From Kitasatospora sp052076145 (GTDB taxonomy: Bacteria > Actinomycetota > Actinomycetes > Streptomycetales > Streptomycetaceae), in the NCBI RefSeq assembly GCF_052076145.1, contig NZ_CP197246.1:5208001-5272000 (forward strand): 64,000 bases of DNA. Direction: 5' to 3'. How positions within the stretch are numbered: position 1 is the stretch's first letter; every line of letters begins with the position of its first letter. Below are positions 45,182 through 52,939 of this stretch, piece by piece. The position numbers and the translations under genes are program-made. The notes under the pieces were generated by a model, which did not search any database, was not told the DNA's origin, and saw only the letters and a program-made list of their open reading frames with translations.

Positions 45182-45940
45182 TCAACCCAGTGTCACGGGC
45201 GTGCCGCGCTCCCATAGCTCTTCGGCGTGGTCGGAGAATCGCGACCACATGCCACCTTCGCCCTGCCCGCGCAGGTGCATCAACGGGGAGTCGTGACCGA
45301 CCAGCCTCGCCAGGTGAGGTGTGACCAGTGCGGCATGGTCGAATCGGAACACGGACAGGCTTACGTGGTTCATGGCGTCCGCAGGGGCTGAGAATCGAGC
45401 CTCCAGCCCTTCCAGCGGCCCGAGGCGGCGTAGGTGCTCCAAGGTGATCCGCACCCGCGTAGAGACCGATAGGGCCACGTCTTCGATGGCTTCCCGCTGG
45501 CGCGTTACCTCGCCGTCAGGGTCACCCATGAGGAACCGCACTCGACAGCCCGCCTCGGTCTTCCGGCGCAGGGTCTCGATTAGGTTTGGCTGCTCCAACC
45601 ACAGGAAGTAGTTGGTGTATCCGGCGAAGTAGAGATCAGTCCTGGCGTCCTTGATCAGCTCGCCCCACACGGTCGAAGGACATGCTGACCGATATGGGTA
45701 GCTGCGGACGATCTCCCGATCGGGGCCGGTCTTGAAGACGTCCCGAACTGCCTTCGGCCACAGCATAGTTGAGTCAACTCCCAACGCCTGGGCGGCGTCC
45801 TCACGGTTCCGCGCGTGGGGGATCAGGTGGTCGTCCGATAGCCAGCGTTCGACAGTCTTGCCCGACACTCCTACGCGGCCCGCCAGCTGGCGTGGCGAGA
45901 GACCAGCAGCGGACATAGCTGATCGTAGGGCAGTGTTCAA
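45182..45940 (-). CDS. XRE-type regulator with a PLD/DUF5919-like C-terminal domain
   Basis: A 252-residue protein from TTG 45940 preceded by GGGGGAAG. The HTH covers residues 1-60 (AAGLSPRQLAGRVGVSGKTV, ERWLSDDHLIPHARN). From about 85 it has an alpha/beta domain resembling phospholipase-D-like/DUF5919 proteins (WGELIKDARTDLYFAGYTNY, LRRKTEAGCRVRFLMGDPDG) but without a visible HKD triad. It is divergent from the four-gene cluster and probably represses it via the inverted repeat at 45958-46027. The ligand is unknown. Confidence 0.75.
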   Translation of the reverse strand: MNTALRSAMSAAGLSPRQLAGRVGVSGKTVERWLSDDHLIPHARNREDAAQALGVDSTMLWPKAVRDVFKTGPDREIVRSYPYRSACPSTVWGELIKDARTDLYFAGYTNYFLWLEQPNLIETLRRKTEAGCRVRFLMGDPDGEVTRQREAIEDVALSVSTRVRITLEHLRRLGPLEGLEARFSAPADAMNHVSLSVFRFDHAALVTPHLARLVGHDSPLMHLRGQGEGGMWSRFSDHAEELWERGTPVTLG

Positions 45941-45957
45941 GGCTTCCCCCAGGGACG

Positions 45958-46027
45958 TTTGGGCGTTCTACGAATCTACCGCCGGAACCGTCCAACTGTC
46001 CGCCGCACGGTGCAGATTCGTCCCAAA
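45958..46027. promoter_or_regulatory. Bipartite inverted repeat in the XRE/cluster divergent region
   Basis: TTTGGG (45958-45963) plus ACGAATCT (45970-45977) face AGATTCGT (46014-46021) plus CCCAAA (46022-46027). Both halves are perfect inverted matches in nested order. Confidence 0.55.
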
Positions 46028-46078
46028 GGGCAGGCCATTGTGGGCCCCATGACGATCCGTCTACCCGGGGAGCAGCCC

Positions 46079-46303
46079 ATGTCAGCAGCAGTGCACGCCG
46101 AACGGCCCGCCCGAGTCAGCGCACGGGACTCGGCAGCGAACGACCTCCGGGCGGCCCTCCGAGCACTGGGTATCTCCGTCATCGTCCAGGGCGGCCCGGA
46201 CGTGTTCGAAGAGTCGGGCATCTCGTGGGTAGCCCTTGCGAGCCACCTGAAGGAGGAGGAAGCGGCGCTCATTGCAGCGACCCTCCGCAAGGGCATGAGC
46301 TAG
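46079..46303 (+). CDS. 74-residue hypothetical protein (cluster gene 1)
   Basis: ATG 46079 is preceded by GGGGAG; ATG 46049 would add MTIRLPGEQP. The sequence is helical with a conserved-looking middle, LRAALRALGISVIVQGGPDV, and SWVALASHLKEEEAALIAAT. Not recognised. The stop TAG shares its G with the GTG start of the next gene. Confidence 0.6.
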   Translation: MSAAVHAERPARVSARDSAANDLRAALRALGISVIVQGGPDVFEESGISWVALASHLKEEEAALIAATLRKGMS

Positions 46304-46497
46304 TGAGCGCGCCGGAACCGAGCTTGCCGTGGTGGGCATTCGATGACGACAGCGCGGCAGACCTGGACGCCGTAAGGGCCCCCCTGACGCCCGAGGAACA
46401 CACCGACGCCCCGTTGAGCCCGGAGGCCCGGGAAAGGCGCGCGAGGCTGCTCTCACGCGTCCATGAGCTCAATCACCGTGGGTGGGTCGGACGATGA
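46303..46497 (+). CDS. 64-residue hypothetical protein (cluster gene 2)
   Basis: GTG 46303 overlaps the previous stop. Acidic Trp/Asp-rich N-terminus PSLPWWAFDDDSAADLD, then a basic helical C-terminus SPEARERRARLLSRVHELN. Not recognised. Its TGA overlaps the next ATG (ATGA). Confidence 0.55.
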   Translation: MSAPEPSLPWWAFDDDSAADLDAVRAPLTPEEHTDAPLSPEARERRARLLSRVHELNHRGWVGR

Positions 46498-46691
46498 CGT
46501 ACCCGTATTGGCAGATCGGCCGTGCGCTGGACGTGATCTTGGCGAACTCTGCGCCGATCCGGGCCAGGCTCCGCCTGAGCGGGGAACCCGATCTCCACCC
46601 CAAGTCTCCCGCTGTTGCACTGGAAGCCATGCCGAGTAGCAGCGGGCCCGCCCTACCGCCGGATGAACCGAGCCAACGCCCGGGGCGGTAG
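46494..46691 (+). CDS. 65-residue hypothetical protein (cluster gene 3)
   Basis: ATG 46494 overlaps the previous stop by four bases, so the three frames are coupled. The N-terminal half MTYPYWQIGRALDVILANSA is amphipathic; the C-terminal half is Pro/Ser-rich and probably disordered. Not recognised. Confidence 0.5.
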   Translation: MTYPYWQIGRALDVILANSAPIRARLRLSGEPDLHPKSPAVALEAMPSSSGPALPPDEPSQRPGR

Positions 46692-46728
46692 GGCACTCAA
46701 ACAGCCCACACAACAAGGAGGGTGCGGG

Positions 46729-47019
46729 GTGGGGAAAGCCTTCCCAGACTCCGAGCGTCCGTCTGCCTCGCAGTTACGGCTACTGCTCAGCGAGGTGCGC
46801 CGGGCGGCTCAGCAGAAGCGCGACGCTGAGGCCCGGCTGAAAGCGGCAGCAGTGCTAGCCCGCGAGCACGGCGCCTACTGGGCGGAGATAGGCGACGCGG
46901 CGGGGTGCGACCGGCTCACGGCGCGGACACTCACCACCCGCCGGTTACCGGACCTCCGGAATCCCGCCAACCTCGCAAAGTGGCAGGCCGCCATGGACGC
47001 CAAGATGCGCGCCCTGTGA
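46729..47019 (+). CDS. 96-residue HTH-like protein with a TTA codon (cluster gene 4)
   Basis: GTG 46729, 6-7 bases after AAGGAGG. Helical: a charged segment LLLSEVRRAAQQKRDAEARL, then a likely HTH (HGAYWAEIGDAAGCDRLTAR) and basic tail. Leu73 is encoded by TTA at 46945-46947, a codon read only by the bldA tRNA in Streptomyces, so translation may be delayed to differentiation. It is the last gene before attR, and its product may be a DNA-binding regulator. Confidence 0.6.
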   Translation: MGKAFPDSERPSASQLRLLLSEVRRAAQQKRDAEARLKAAAVLAREHGAYWAEIGDAAGCDRLTARTLTTRRLPDLRNPANLAKWQAAMDAKMRAL

Positions 47020-47091
47020 ACCGCCCCGTCCGTGTGTCGTCCCCCGTGGCGCATGGGCGGGGCTTCACGCTGCCTCCGGCCTGCGGTACCT

Positions 47092-47133
47092 TCCAGAACT
47101 ACTAGTCAGGTCCGTATGGCAACTCCTACGGCC
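47092..47133. other. Right attachment site (attR)
   Basis: Element arm TCCAGAACT (47092-47100) and GTCCGTA (47110-47116), core CAAC (47120-47123), then the host half TCCTACGGCC. In attP, GTCCGTA would face TACGGAC (41049-41055) across 10 bp. Confidence 0.8.
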
Positions 47134-47270
47134 ACCCCTCCCCACACACCGTCGACCAACTACGAGCCCTCGGCACCACCGTCCTGCGCACCGACCAGTC
47201 AGGAGACATCGCCGTCCTCGGCGACCACCGCACCCTCCACGCCGTCACCCACCCCCACCGCCACCCCTGA
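47124..47270 (+). pseudogene. comEC: Displaced 3' end of comEC
   Basis: Without a start of its own, the frame reads SYGHPSPHTVDQLRALGTTV then LRTDQSGDIAVLGDHRTLHA and ends VTHPHRHP. This is the normal C-terminus of ComEC, in the right frame to continue GRDN at 41045. Joining both ends restores an uninterrupted gene. Confidence 0.92.
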
Positions 47271-47454
47271 CCAACCGGACGATGGCGTGAAGCTCAGTTC
47301 CCACGATCGGGGGAGGTTCGGGATCTTTCGCTGCTGTGGCGCTCTGCGGGCCTACAGTTCGGTGCTGTCTGCCCTTCGTCGGTGGAGGGCGAGAGCGCCG
47401 GGCGGCCCTGCGGGATCGTTTCGGGGATCGGGGCCGGCCGTGGGTGGGGATCTC

Positions 47455-48693
47455 GTGCGGGAGTCCGCGTTGGCGGGCCGGGTGGTGTTGTGGGAGGAGT
47501 CGGCGCGCGACGGCGCGCAGGCCAAGACGCTGATGACACCGGACTTCCGGGTGCGCCTGGCGGTCGAGCAGGGGCGGATCTTCGGTGCTGACGGGCCTCG
47601 GCACGTGGTGTTCGCAGCTGGCTTCCCTGCCGTGTGCGCCGAGGAGTTCGAGGCGGTACGGCGGGTGGCGGTGGAGGCCGAGGGCGCGGTGAGCGTGGCG
47701 GCGGTGTGCCGCGGGACGGCTGCCGATGTCCGTCAGGCCGTCGCGTCGGTACGGGGCACTGCACACGTGCGGGTGATGGTGATCGTGCCGGCCTCCGAGG
47801 CGATGGCGCAGGTGATGACCCACCGTCCCGCCCGCGAGGCCCTGGAGGCCGGGGTCGCGCTCGTCAAGGAGGCCCGCGGCCTGGACGACCAGGTGGCGGT
47901 GGACGTCTGCCTGGCGGACGCCTTCCGCGCGGATCACGGCTTGGTGGCCACCTGCGCGGCCGCGGCGACCGCGGCCGGTGCGGGGACGGTGATCCTGGCG
48001 GACACCGTCGGCGACCAGCTTCCGGTCGACGTCGCGGCGATCTTCGTCCGGGTGCGGGCGGGCGCCGGCGAGGAGGTGGTCCTCGCCTCGCACCTGCACA
48101 ACGACCTCGGGCTCGGCCTGGCCAACACGTTGGAGGCCGTGCGCGCAGGCGTGCGGGTCCTCTCCAGTTCGTGGCTGGGGCTCGCGGAGCGCAGCGGCAT
48201 GGTGGCCACCGAACAACTGCTCTTCCTGCTCGCCCACCGGGCCGAGCACACCAGGGCGATCCTGGGCGAGGACGCCGATCCGTGGTGGAGCGCGCCGGAC
48301 CTGACCCGCCTGCCCGCCATCGCGCGGATGGTCTCGCAGGAGACCGGGGTGCCGCTGAGCGTGACGACACCGATCGTCGGGACCGGGGTCGGCACAATCT
48401 CGACCGGCACCCCCTTCGTCCACCCCCACCTGTTCCAGCCCTACGACCCGCAGGAACTTCTGGGGATCACCCCGAGCGTGGTCCTCACCCACCTGGCCAG
48501 TGCCCGCGTGGTGACGGCGGTCGCCGCCCGGCTCGGCCACGACCTGGGCCGCGAGCAGGCGCCCGCGGCCATGCGCTGGGTCAAGACCCAGGCATACCGC
48601 ACCGGCCGGGCTCTCGTCGACGAGAGCGCGTTCGCCGGTTACCTCGACGGCCTGAAAGACGCAGCGCGCGCGACGACGGAAGGCACGCTGTGA
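47455..48693 (+). CDS. HMGL-like aldolase (isopropylmalate/homocitrate synthase superfamily)
   Basis: A 412-residue TIM-barrel enzyme. GTG 47455 has GGGGA five bases upstream; a longer frame to 47032 runs over the comEC fragment and attR. Superfamily motifs: LWEESARDGAQAKTLM (metal Asp and catalytic Arg), the His-x-His metal site in SHLHNDLGLGLANTLEAVRA, and a divergent SSSWLGLAERSGMVATEQLL. Such enzymes condense acetyl-CoA with 2-oxo acids or cleave HMG-CoA; the substrate cannot be read here. It overlaps the YrdC-like gene by four bases. Confidence 0.82.
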   Translation: MRESALAGRVVLWEESARDGAQAKTLMTPDFRVRLAVEQGRIFGADGPRHVVFAAGFPAVCAEEFEAVRRVAVEAEGAVSVAAVCRGTAADVRQAVASVRGTAHVRVMVIVPASEAMAQVMTHRPAREALEAGVALVKEARGLDDQVAVDVCLADAFRADHGLVATCAAAATAAGAGTVILADTVGDQLPVDVAAIFVRVRAGAGEEVVLASHLHNDLGLGLANTLEAVRAGVRVLSSSWLGLAERSGMVATEQLLFLLAHRAEHTRAILGEDADPWWSAPDLTRLPAIARMVSQETGVPLSVTTPIVGTGVGTISTGTPFVHPHLFQPYDPQELLGITPSVVLTHLASARVVTAVAARLGHDLGREQAPAAMRWVKTQAYRTGRALVDESAFAGYLDGLKDAARATTEGTL

Positions 48694-49421
48694 ACCCCGA
48701 GCCCGGCACCGTGGACATCGACCGTGCCCGCCGGACCCTCAGCACCGGGGCTGCGGTGGTCCTGCCCAACCCCGCCCCGCTGACGTACACCGTCACGGCC
48801 ACCGATCCGCGCGCGGTCAACACGGCCAAGGGCCGCCCCGCCGACCAGGCCGTCGCCCTGTGGGCTCACCACCCCCAGACCCTGACGGCCCTTGCCGACG
48901 CCCTCGCGCTGGACGACGAGCACGTCACCCTGGCCCGCCGACTGCTCACCGAGGAGCGGGTGACCCTGCTGGTGCCACTGCGCGTCGGCGGCCACCGGCC
49001 TGACTGGCTGTCACCGGCGAGCCAGGACGGCTGGGCCCTGTTGTTCGGCACCCGCTGGGCACCGCTGGTCCCGCTCCTCGACGGCTTCCCGGTCCTCTAC
49101 GTGAGCAGTGCCAACCGCACCGGCTGCTCGCCGGCCGCCACCACCCGCGACGCCGTCGCGATGTTCCCCGCAGGCACTGCCGTCCTCGGCACCGCCTCGC
49201 TCACGGACGACGAGCACAGGACCGCCGAGCACAGTGCCGACGAACGCAGTTCCCCCGAGCGAACTGCCGCTGAGCAGCCCCGCAGCGCGACCACCACGTT
49301 GCGCCTGTACCCCGACGGGCAGCTCGGCCTGCACCGCCACGGAGCCCAGGACCAGGCGTACCCGAGCACCGAGCGGTACCTCGACCACGTCCTCGCCGCC
49401 CACAGGGGTGCGGCGAGGTGA
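48690..49421 (+). CDS. YrdC/Sua5-like protein
   Basis: A 243-residue protein, GTG 48690 overlapping the aldolase stop (GTGA). It shows a YrdC-like core: NTAKGRPADQAVALW for the KxR...P element and VLYVSSANRTGCSPAATTRD for the SxN element. True Sua5/YrdC makes threonylcarbamoyl-AMP for tRNA t6A; this copy has an insert rich in Asp/Glu/Arg (about 165-200) and is coupled to an aldolase, so a carbamoylation role in a small-molecule pathway is possible. I cannot tell whether it is the housekeeping copy. Confidence 0.75.
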   Translation: MNPEPGTVDIDRARRTLSTGAAVVLPNPAPLTYTVTATDPRAVNTAKGRPADQAVALWAHHPQTLTALADALALDDEHVTLARRLLTEERVTLLVPLRVGGHRPDWLSPASQDGWALLFGTRWAPLVPLLDGFPVLYVSSANRTGCSPAATTRDAVAMFPAGTAVLGTASLTDDEHRTAEHSADERSSPERTAAEQPRSATTTLRLYPDGQLGLHRHGAQDQAYPSTERYLDHVLAAHRGAAR

Positions 49422-49444
49422 GAGGCCCGAAGCACCCCGCGTGG

Positions 49445-49708
49445 TCAGTCCTCCTCGCGCCAGCCGTCGTGCTCGGTGGCGAAGGAGTCGAGTGCGGCGA
49501 GCTGTTCGGCTGTCCAGCCGCTGTCCTCGGGGGCTTCGAGGACGACCAGCCACTGGGCGTCCTCGGCGTCGTCCTCCCCGGCGAGGGAGTCGCGGACGAG
49601 TTCCAGGTCACCGAGGTCGGGCCGACGTGCGGAGAGCTCTTCGAGGGCGGTCTCGGCAGTGTCGCGGTCGGGCATGACGAGAAGTTGGCGGGCGAGATTG
49701 AGAGTCAC
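49445..49708 (-). CDS. 87-residue acidic hypothetical protein
   Basis: GTG 49708 on the minus strand, just after an AT-rich stretch TTGCAAAATATACG that may be its promoter. The product VTLNLARQLLVMPDRDTAET (first 20) is rich in Asp/Glu, ends FATEHDGWREED, and looks helical. It is not recognised. Convergent with the YrdC-like gene. Confidence 0.5.
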   Translation of the reverse strand: MTLNLARQLLVMPDRDTAETALEELSARRPDLGDLELVRDSLAGEDDAEDAQWLVVLEAPEDSGWTAEQLAALDSFATEHDGWREED

Positions 49709-49814
49709 CCGTATATTTTGCAATCCGCCTGAACGGCTCGGGCAGCACCCCCTCCCACAGACCCTCGCCCGTCCGGCCCGGAGCTGTCGGTGGCGCGTGC
49801 GATCCTGGTAGGCG

Positions 49815-50810
49815 ATGGCCAGGAAGAGTGCACCCGACGACCTGCTCGCCCCGCTGACCCTCGCGGTCGGCCAGGAGGAGCTGCTGCTCGACCGCGCGGT
49901 CGCCCAGGTGGTGGCCGCCGCCCGAGCCGCCGACCCGGACACCGACGTACGGGACGTCGCCCCGGGCGCCCTCCAGCCGGGCAGCCTGGCCGAGTTGACG
50001 ACGCCTTCGCTCTTCGCCGAGCGAAAGGTCATCGTCGTCCGGGCCGCGCAGGATCTCTCGGCCGATTCGGTCAAGGAGGTCAAGGCGTACCTGGACTCCC
50101 CGGCCGACGAGGTGATCGTGGTGCTGGTGCACGCCGGTGGCGTGAAGGGCAAGGGCCTGCTCGACGCCGGTCGCAAGGCGGGCGGCCGTGAGGTGCTCTG
50201 CCCCAAGATGACCAAGGCCGGTGAGCGGCTCTCCTTCATCAAGGGCGAGTTCCGCACGCTCGGCCGGGCCGCCACCCAGGAGGCCTGTCAGGCCCTGCTG
50301 GACGCGCTCGGCGGCGACCTGCGGGAGCTGGCGGCGGCCTGCAACCAGCTCACCGCCGACGTCGAGGGCACCATCGACGAGACGGTCGTCGCCCGCTACT
50401 ACAGCGGCCGCGCCGAGGCGACGGGCTTCGAGGTCGCCGACCTGGCTGTCACCGGTCGGGCCGCCGAGGCGCTGGAGCGGCTGCGCTGGGCCCTGGCCGT
50501 CGGCCAGCCCCCCACCGGCATCACGTATGCGCTGGCCTCGGGTGTCCGCAGCATCGGCCGGCTCGCGACCACCGGCCGGAACATGCGGCCCGCCGATCTC
50601 GCCCGCGAGCTGGGCATGCCGCCGTGGAAGGTCGACCGCGTCCGTCAGCAGATGCGCGGCTGGACGGGCGATGCCGTCGCCACCGCCCTCACCGCGATCG
50701 CCCAGGCGGACGCCGCCGTCAAGGGCGGCTCGGACGACCCGGCCTACGCCCTGGAGCGAGCCGTCGTCGCGGTGGCCCGCGCCGCCCGCTCCGGCGCCCG
50801 CGCGTACTGA
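49815..50810 (+). CDS. holA: DNA polymerase III delta subunit
   Basis: A 331-residue clamp-loader subunit that opens the beta clamp. It has the delta-family layout: an N-terminal AAA-like region without a working P-loop (LTLAVGQEELLLDRAVAQVV), a middle lid domain (GDLRELAAACNQLTADVEGT) and a C-terminal collar (GMPPWKVDRVRQQMRGW). In Streptomyces it normally follows comEC closely; here the element and the aldolase-YrdC pair lie between. Confidence 0.93.
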   Translation: MARKSAPDDLLAPLTLAVGQEELLLDRAVAQVVAAARAADPDTDVRDVAPGALQPGSLAELTTPSLFAERKVIVVRAAQDLSADSVKEVKAYLDSPADEVIVVLVHAGGVKGKGLLDAGRKAGGREVLCPKMTKAGERLSFIKGEFRTLGRAATQEACQALLDALGGDLRELAAACNQLTADVEGTIDETVVARYYSGRAEATGFEVADLAVTGRAAEALERLRWALAVGQPPTGITYALASGVRSIGRLATTGRNMRPADLARELGMPPWKVDRVRQQMRGWTGDAVATALTAIAQADAAVKGGSDDPAYALERAVVAVARAARSGARAY

Positions 50811-50831
50811 CGGGCGCAGCCCCCTCCGGCT

Positions 50832-51614
50832 CTACTGGACGGAGTTCGGGCCGAGGGCCTTCAGCGCGTCCCGGCTGTCCATCAGCAGCGCCTGCCGCAC
50901 GGTGTCGCGGTCCGGCGGGCTCGACCGCCCCTCCTGGTACGAGCCGGACCAGCTCAGGTAGTACGTGAGCCCGCCGTCGCGGACGTACAGCACCTGGGTG
51001 AGGTAGTGCCAGGTCCGGTCCGAGCTGCTCGGGTCGTCCAGGTAGCCGACGTACGCGTGCTCGCCGAGGGCCGGCACCTCGGTGATCTGGTACTTCCGCT
51101 GCCGCAGGCTCTCCTGCTGCGCCTCGAACTCGGCGGTGGGGTCGACGGCCTTGTGCAGCTGGGCTTCCACGTAGAGCGAGGAGTAGTCGGTGTCGCCGGC
51201 GCTCTTCTTGAGGTACTCGCTGCAGTACATGTCGTCGAGCGCCGGGTGCCGGGTCGAGTAGTGGTACGGCTGGCCGGACTGCGCCGGGTAGAGCTGGCTG
51301 AACCGGTTGAAGCGGGTTGCGGCGCAGAGGTCGCCGACCAGGTGGTAGCCGTGCAGGCCGGGCACCGAGCTGTCGGGGGTGACGAGGCCCGGCACGGTGA
51401 TCACGGCCGTCGCCCACACCGCCGAGGCGACGAGTGCCCCGCCGACGCCCCAGAGCAACCCCCGGCGCCGCCGGCCGCGCACCGGGGCAGGTGGGGCAGG
51501 TGGGGCCGGTGGGCCGGGCGGGGGGTCGAGCGGGGGAGGGGGCGGTCCGAACGACGAGGTCGGGCCGGGGAAGGCCGCGTAGCCGCCCGGCCCGGTCTCG
51601 GTGGGTGTCGACAT
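50832..51614 (-). CDS. Single-pass membrane protein with external domain
   Basis: A 260-residue protein from ATG 51614. A Pro-rich cytoplasmic arm (FGPPPPPLDPPPGPPAPPAP) covers residues 1-50, a TM helix about 57-78, then a 180-residue extracytoplasmic domain with two Cys (GDLCAATRF and DDMYCSEYL), Tyr-rich. Typical of secreted Streptomyces DUF proteins; no function recognised. The long frame to 51707 is a poorer start. Confidence 0.7.
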   Translation of the reverse strand: MSTPTETGPGGYAAFPGPTSSFGPPPPPLDPPPGPPAPPAPPAPVRGRRRRGLLWGVGGALVASAVWATAVITVPGLVTPDSSVPGLHGYHLVGDLCAATRFNRFSQLYPAQSGQPYHYSTRHPALDDMYCSEYLKKSAGDTDYSSLYVEAQLHKAVDPTAEFEAQQESLRQRKYQITEVPALGEHAYVGYLDDPSSSDRTWHYLTQVLYVRDGGLTYYLSWSGSYQEGRSSPPDRDTVRQALLMDSRDALKALGPNSVQ

Positions 51615-52047
51615 TCTGATGAGCCCCCAACTGGGTGTCCCGAGCTGACCAGCGAACCCTATCGGTGACAGTGCGGGCACGGAGGGTGAGGGCCCCCGGC
51701 GCGTCACCCGCCCGGTCTACCCGGACAGCAGCCGGAAAACACCCGGGGACGCCAAGAACGCCAGAAACGCCGAAAGGCGCCGCAGCCACCCCTGGAGAGG
51801 GGCGGGCTGCGGCGCCTTTCGGTCCGCTGCCTGCGTGTACCGCACCCGCGTGGCGAACGCAGGCCGCGTGCGGTACGGAGTCCGTACGCCTCAGGTCTCC
51901 GGATAGAGGGCCGGAGTCGGTCTGAGGGCTGTGCCGGTGGGGGCGGGTAGAGGGCCGCCGGTCCACCGACCGGTCCGGGCGGGGCCCGGGAGGTTCTGTC
52001 GGCTGGAGTCAGCCGGAGTCAGGCAGCGGACGAGTCCGGGGACTCGA
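51615..52047. other. Intergenic region with strong terminator
   Basis: 433 bases without a gene: the upstream region of the minus-strand membrane protein, the 17-bp hairpin at 51771-51821, an imperfect inverted repeat around 51837-51886 (GTACCGCAC ... GTGCGGTAC), and the downstream region of rpsT. Confidence 0.5.
51771..51821. terminator. Long bidirectional terminator downstream of rpsT
   Basis: Perfect 17-bp arms CGAAAGGCGCCGCAGCC / GGCTGCGGCGCCTTTCG, with an inner CCCCT-GGAG-AGGGG hairpin in the loop. Runs of A and T at the ends suit termination in either direction. Confidence 0.85.
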
Positions 52048-52305
52048 TCAGGCAGCGACGACCTTGGTGATCGCGGACTTCTTGTTGGCAGCCTGGTTCT
52101 TGTGGATGACGCCCTTGCTGGCGGCCTTGTCGAGCGCCTTGGAGGCGGCACGGGCCAGCACGATCGCCTTCTCGGTGTCACCGGCGGCAGCGGCCTCGCG
52201 GGCCTTGCGCACAGCGGTCTTCAGCGAGGACTTGACGGCCTTGTTGCGCAGGCGCGCCTTCTCGTTGGTCTTGTTGCGCTTGATCTGGGACTTGATGTTC
52301 GCCAC
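52048..52305 (-). CDS. rpsT: 30S ribosomal protein S20
   Basis: An 85-residue helical 16S rRNA-binding protein. MANIKSQIKRNKTNEKARLR at the N-terminus and GVIHKNQAANKKSAITK near the end are diagnostic. It is encoded opposite to lepA and holA, as in other Streptomyces. Confidence 0.98.
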   Translation of the reverse strand: MANIKSQIKRNKTNEKARLRNKAVKSSLKTAVRKAREAAAAGDTEKAIVLARAASKALDKAASKGVIHKNQAANKKSAITKVVAA

Positions 52306-52433
52306 GAAGGAGCCTCAGTCTTTTTCAATGGATTGAACGGGTTGGCACCACGGTCGCGACAGGCTGAGAGGGCATGCCGAAACCAGGTGCAGCGCCCAAC
52401 GCTACCAGGGGTGGTCGAGCGTCCCCAAACCGG

Positions 52434-52739
52434 CTAGGCCGTCACGGCGGGTGCGCCGTAGTGCTCGACGGTCGGGAACGGCGAGTAGAAGTGGTGCAGC
52501 AGCGCCCGCCACTGCTGGTACTCGGCCGAGCCCCGGAATCCCTCGGTGTGGTCGGCGAGCGTCTCCCACTCCACCTGGAGCAGGAAGCGCGCGCCGCGCC
52601 CCTCGTCCAGGCAGCGCCGGAGTTCCAGCGAACGGAAGCCGCGCTGGACCGAGATCAGCGGCTTGGCCTCGGCGAAGGCGGCCAGGAAGGCGTCCTCCTG
52701 CCCCGGCAGGACGTCGAGTATCGCGCTCTCAAGGATCAT
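52434..52739 (-). CDS. Antibiotic-biosynthesis-monooxygenase (ABM) domain protein
   Basis: A 101-residue dimeric ferredoxin-like protein. MILESAILDVLPGQEDAFLA and GFRSLELRRCLDEGRGARFL then LQVEWETLADHTEGF match ABM-type heme/quinol monooxygenases. The ABM His/Asn set is partly visible, but the substrate cannot be predicted. Transcribed away from lepA. Confidence 0.85.
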   Translation of the reverse strand: MILESAILDVLPGQEDAFLAAFAEAKPLISVQRGFRSLELRRCLDEGRGARFLLQVEWETLADHTEGFRGSAEYQQWRALLHHFYSPFPTVEHYGAPAVTA

Positions 52740-52939
52740 GATCCGAGATCATCGCTCACCGCCCACGGCCAGGGACAGTCCGGTACGGCGAGCCGCTCGC
52801 CGCTCGTGGGAGAATGGTCGGAACCATGTCGATCGGACGAGACCGTCCGGTCCCCGGGAAACCGGTCAGCAGCGACGGACGATCCGTCGGCGATGACCCG
52901 GACACCCCGGCCCCCGGACCCACGGAGAATCGGACCAAG

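Larger units (their letters stand above)
41042..47123. mobile_element. 6,078-bp integrative element in comEC
   Basis: The boundaries come from an imperfect 12-bp repeat CAAC(C/T)CCTACGG at 41042-41053 and 47120-47131 and from the split ComEC frame. It contains a large serine integrase at the left end, two small frames beside it, a resolvase-type recombinase, a TM miniprotein, an XRE-type regulator and four small genes. I found no replication initiator, relaxase, FtsK-like translocase or phage structural gene, so it is either a minimal integrative element, a satellite that needs a helper, or a decayed larger element. Its genes use visibly more A/T at third positions than their neighbours. Confidence 0.9.

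Noticed and set aside
41042..47123. Element as a complete AICE/ICE or prophage
   Set aside because: No Rep/Prim-Pol, FtsK-like TraB, relaxase, terminase or capsid genes can be recognised; only integrase, recombinase, regulator and small genes are present.
47032..48693. HMGL-like frame starting at 47032
   Set aside because: The extra N-terminal 141 residues run across attR and the comEC 3' fragment in a different frame and have Thr/Pro/Ser-rich shadow composition; GTG 47455 with GGGGA fits the family start.
52826..52939. LepA N-terminal extension from ATG 52826
   Set aside because: It adds 38 low-complexity residues not usual for LepA; GTG 52940 gives the known Streptomyces N-terminus. It cannot be fully excluded.
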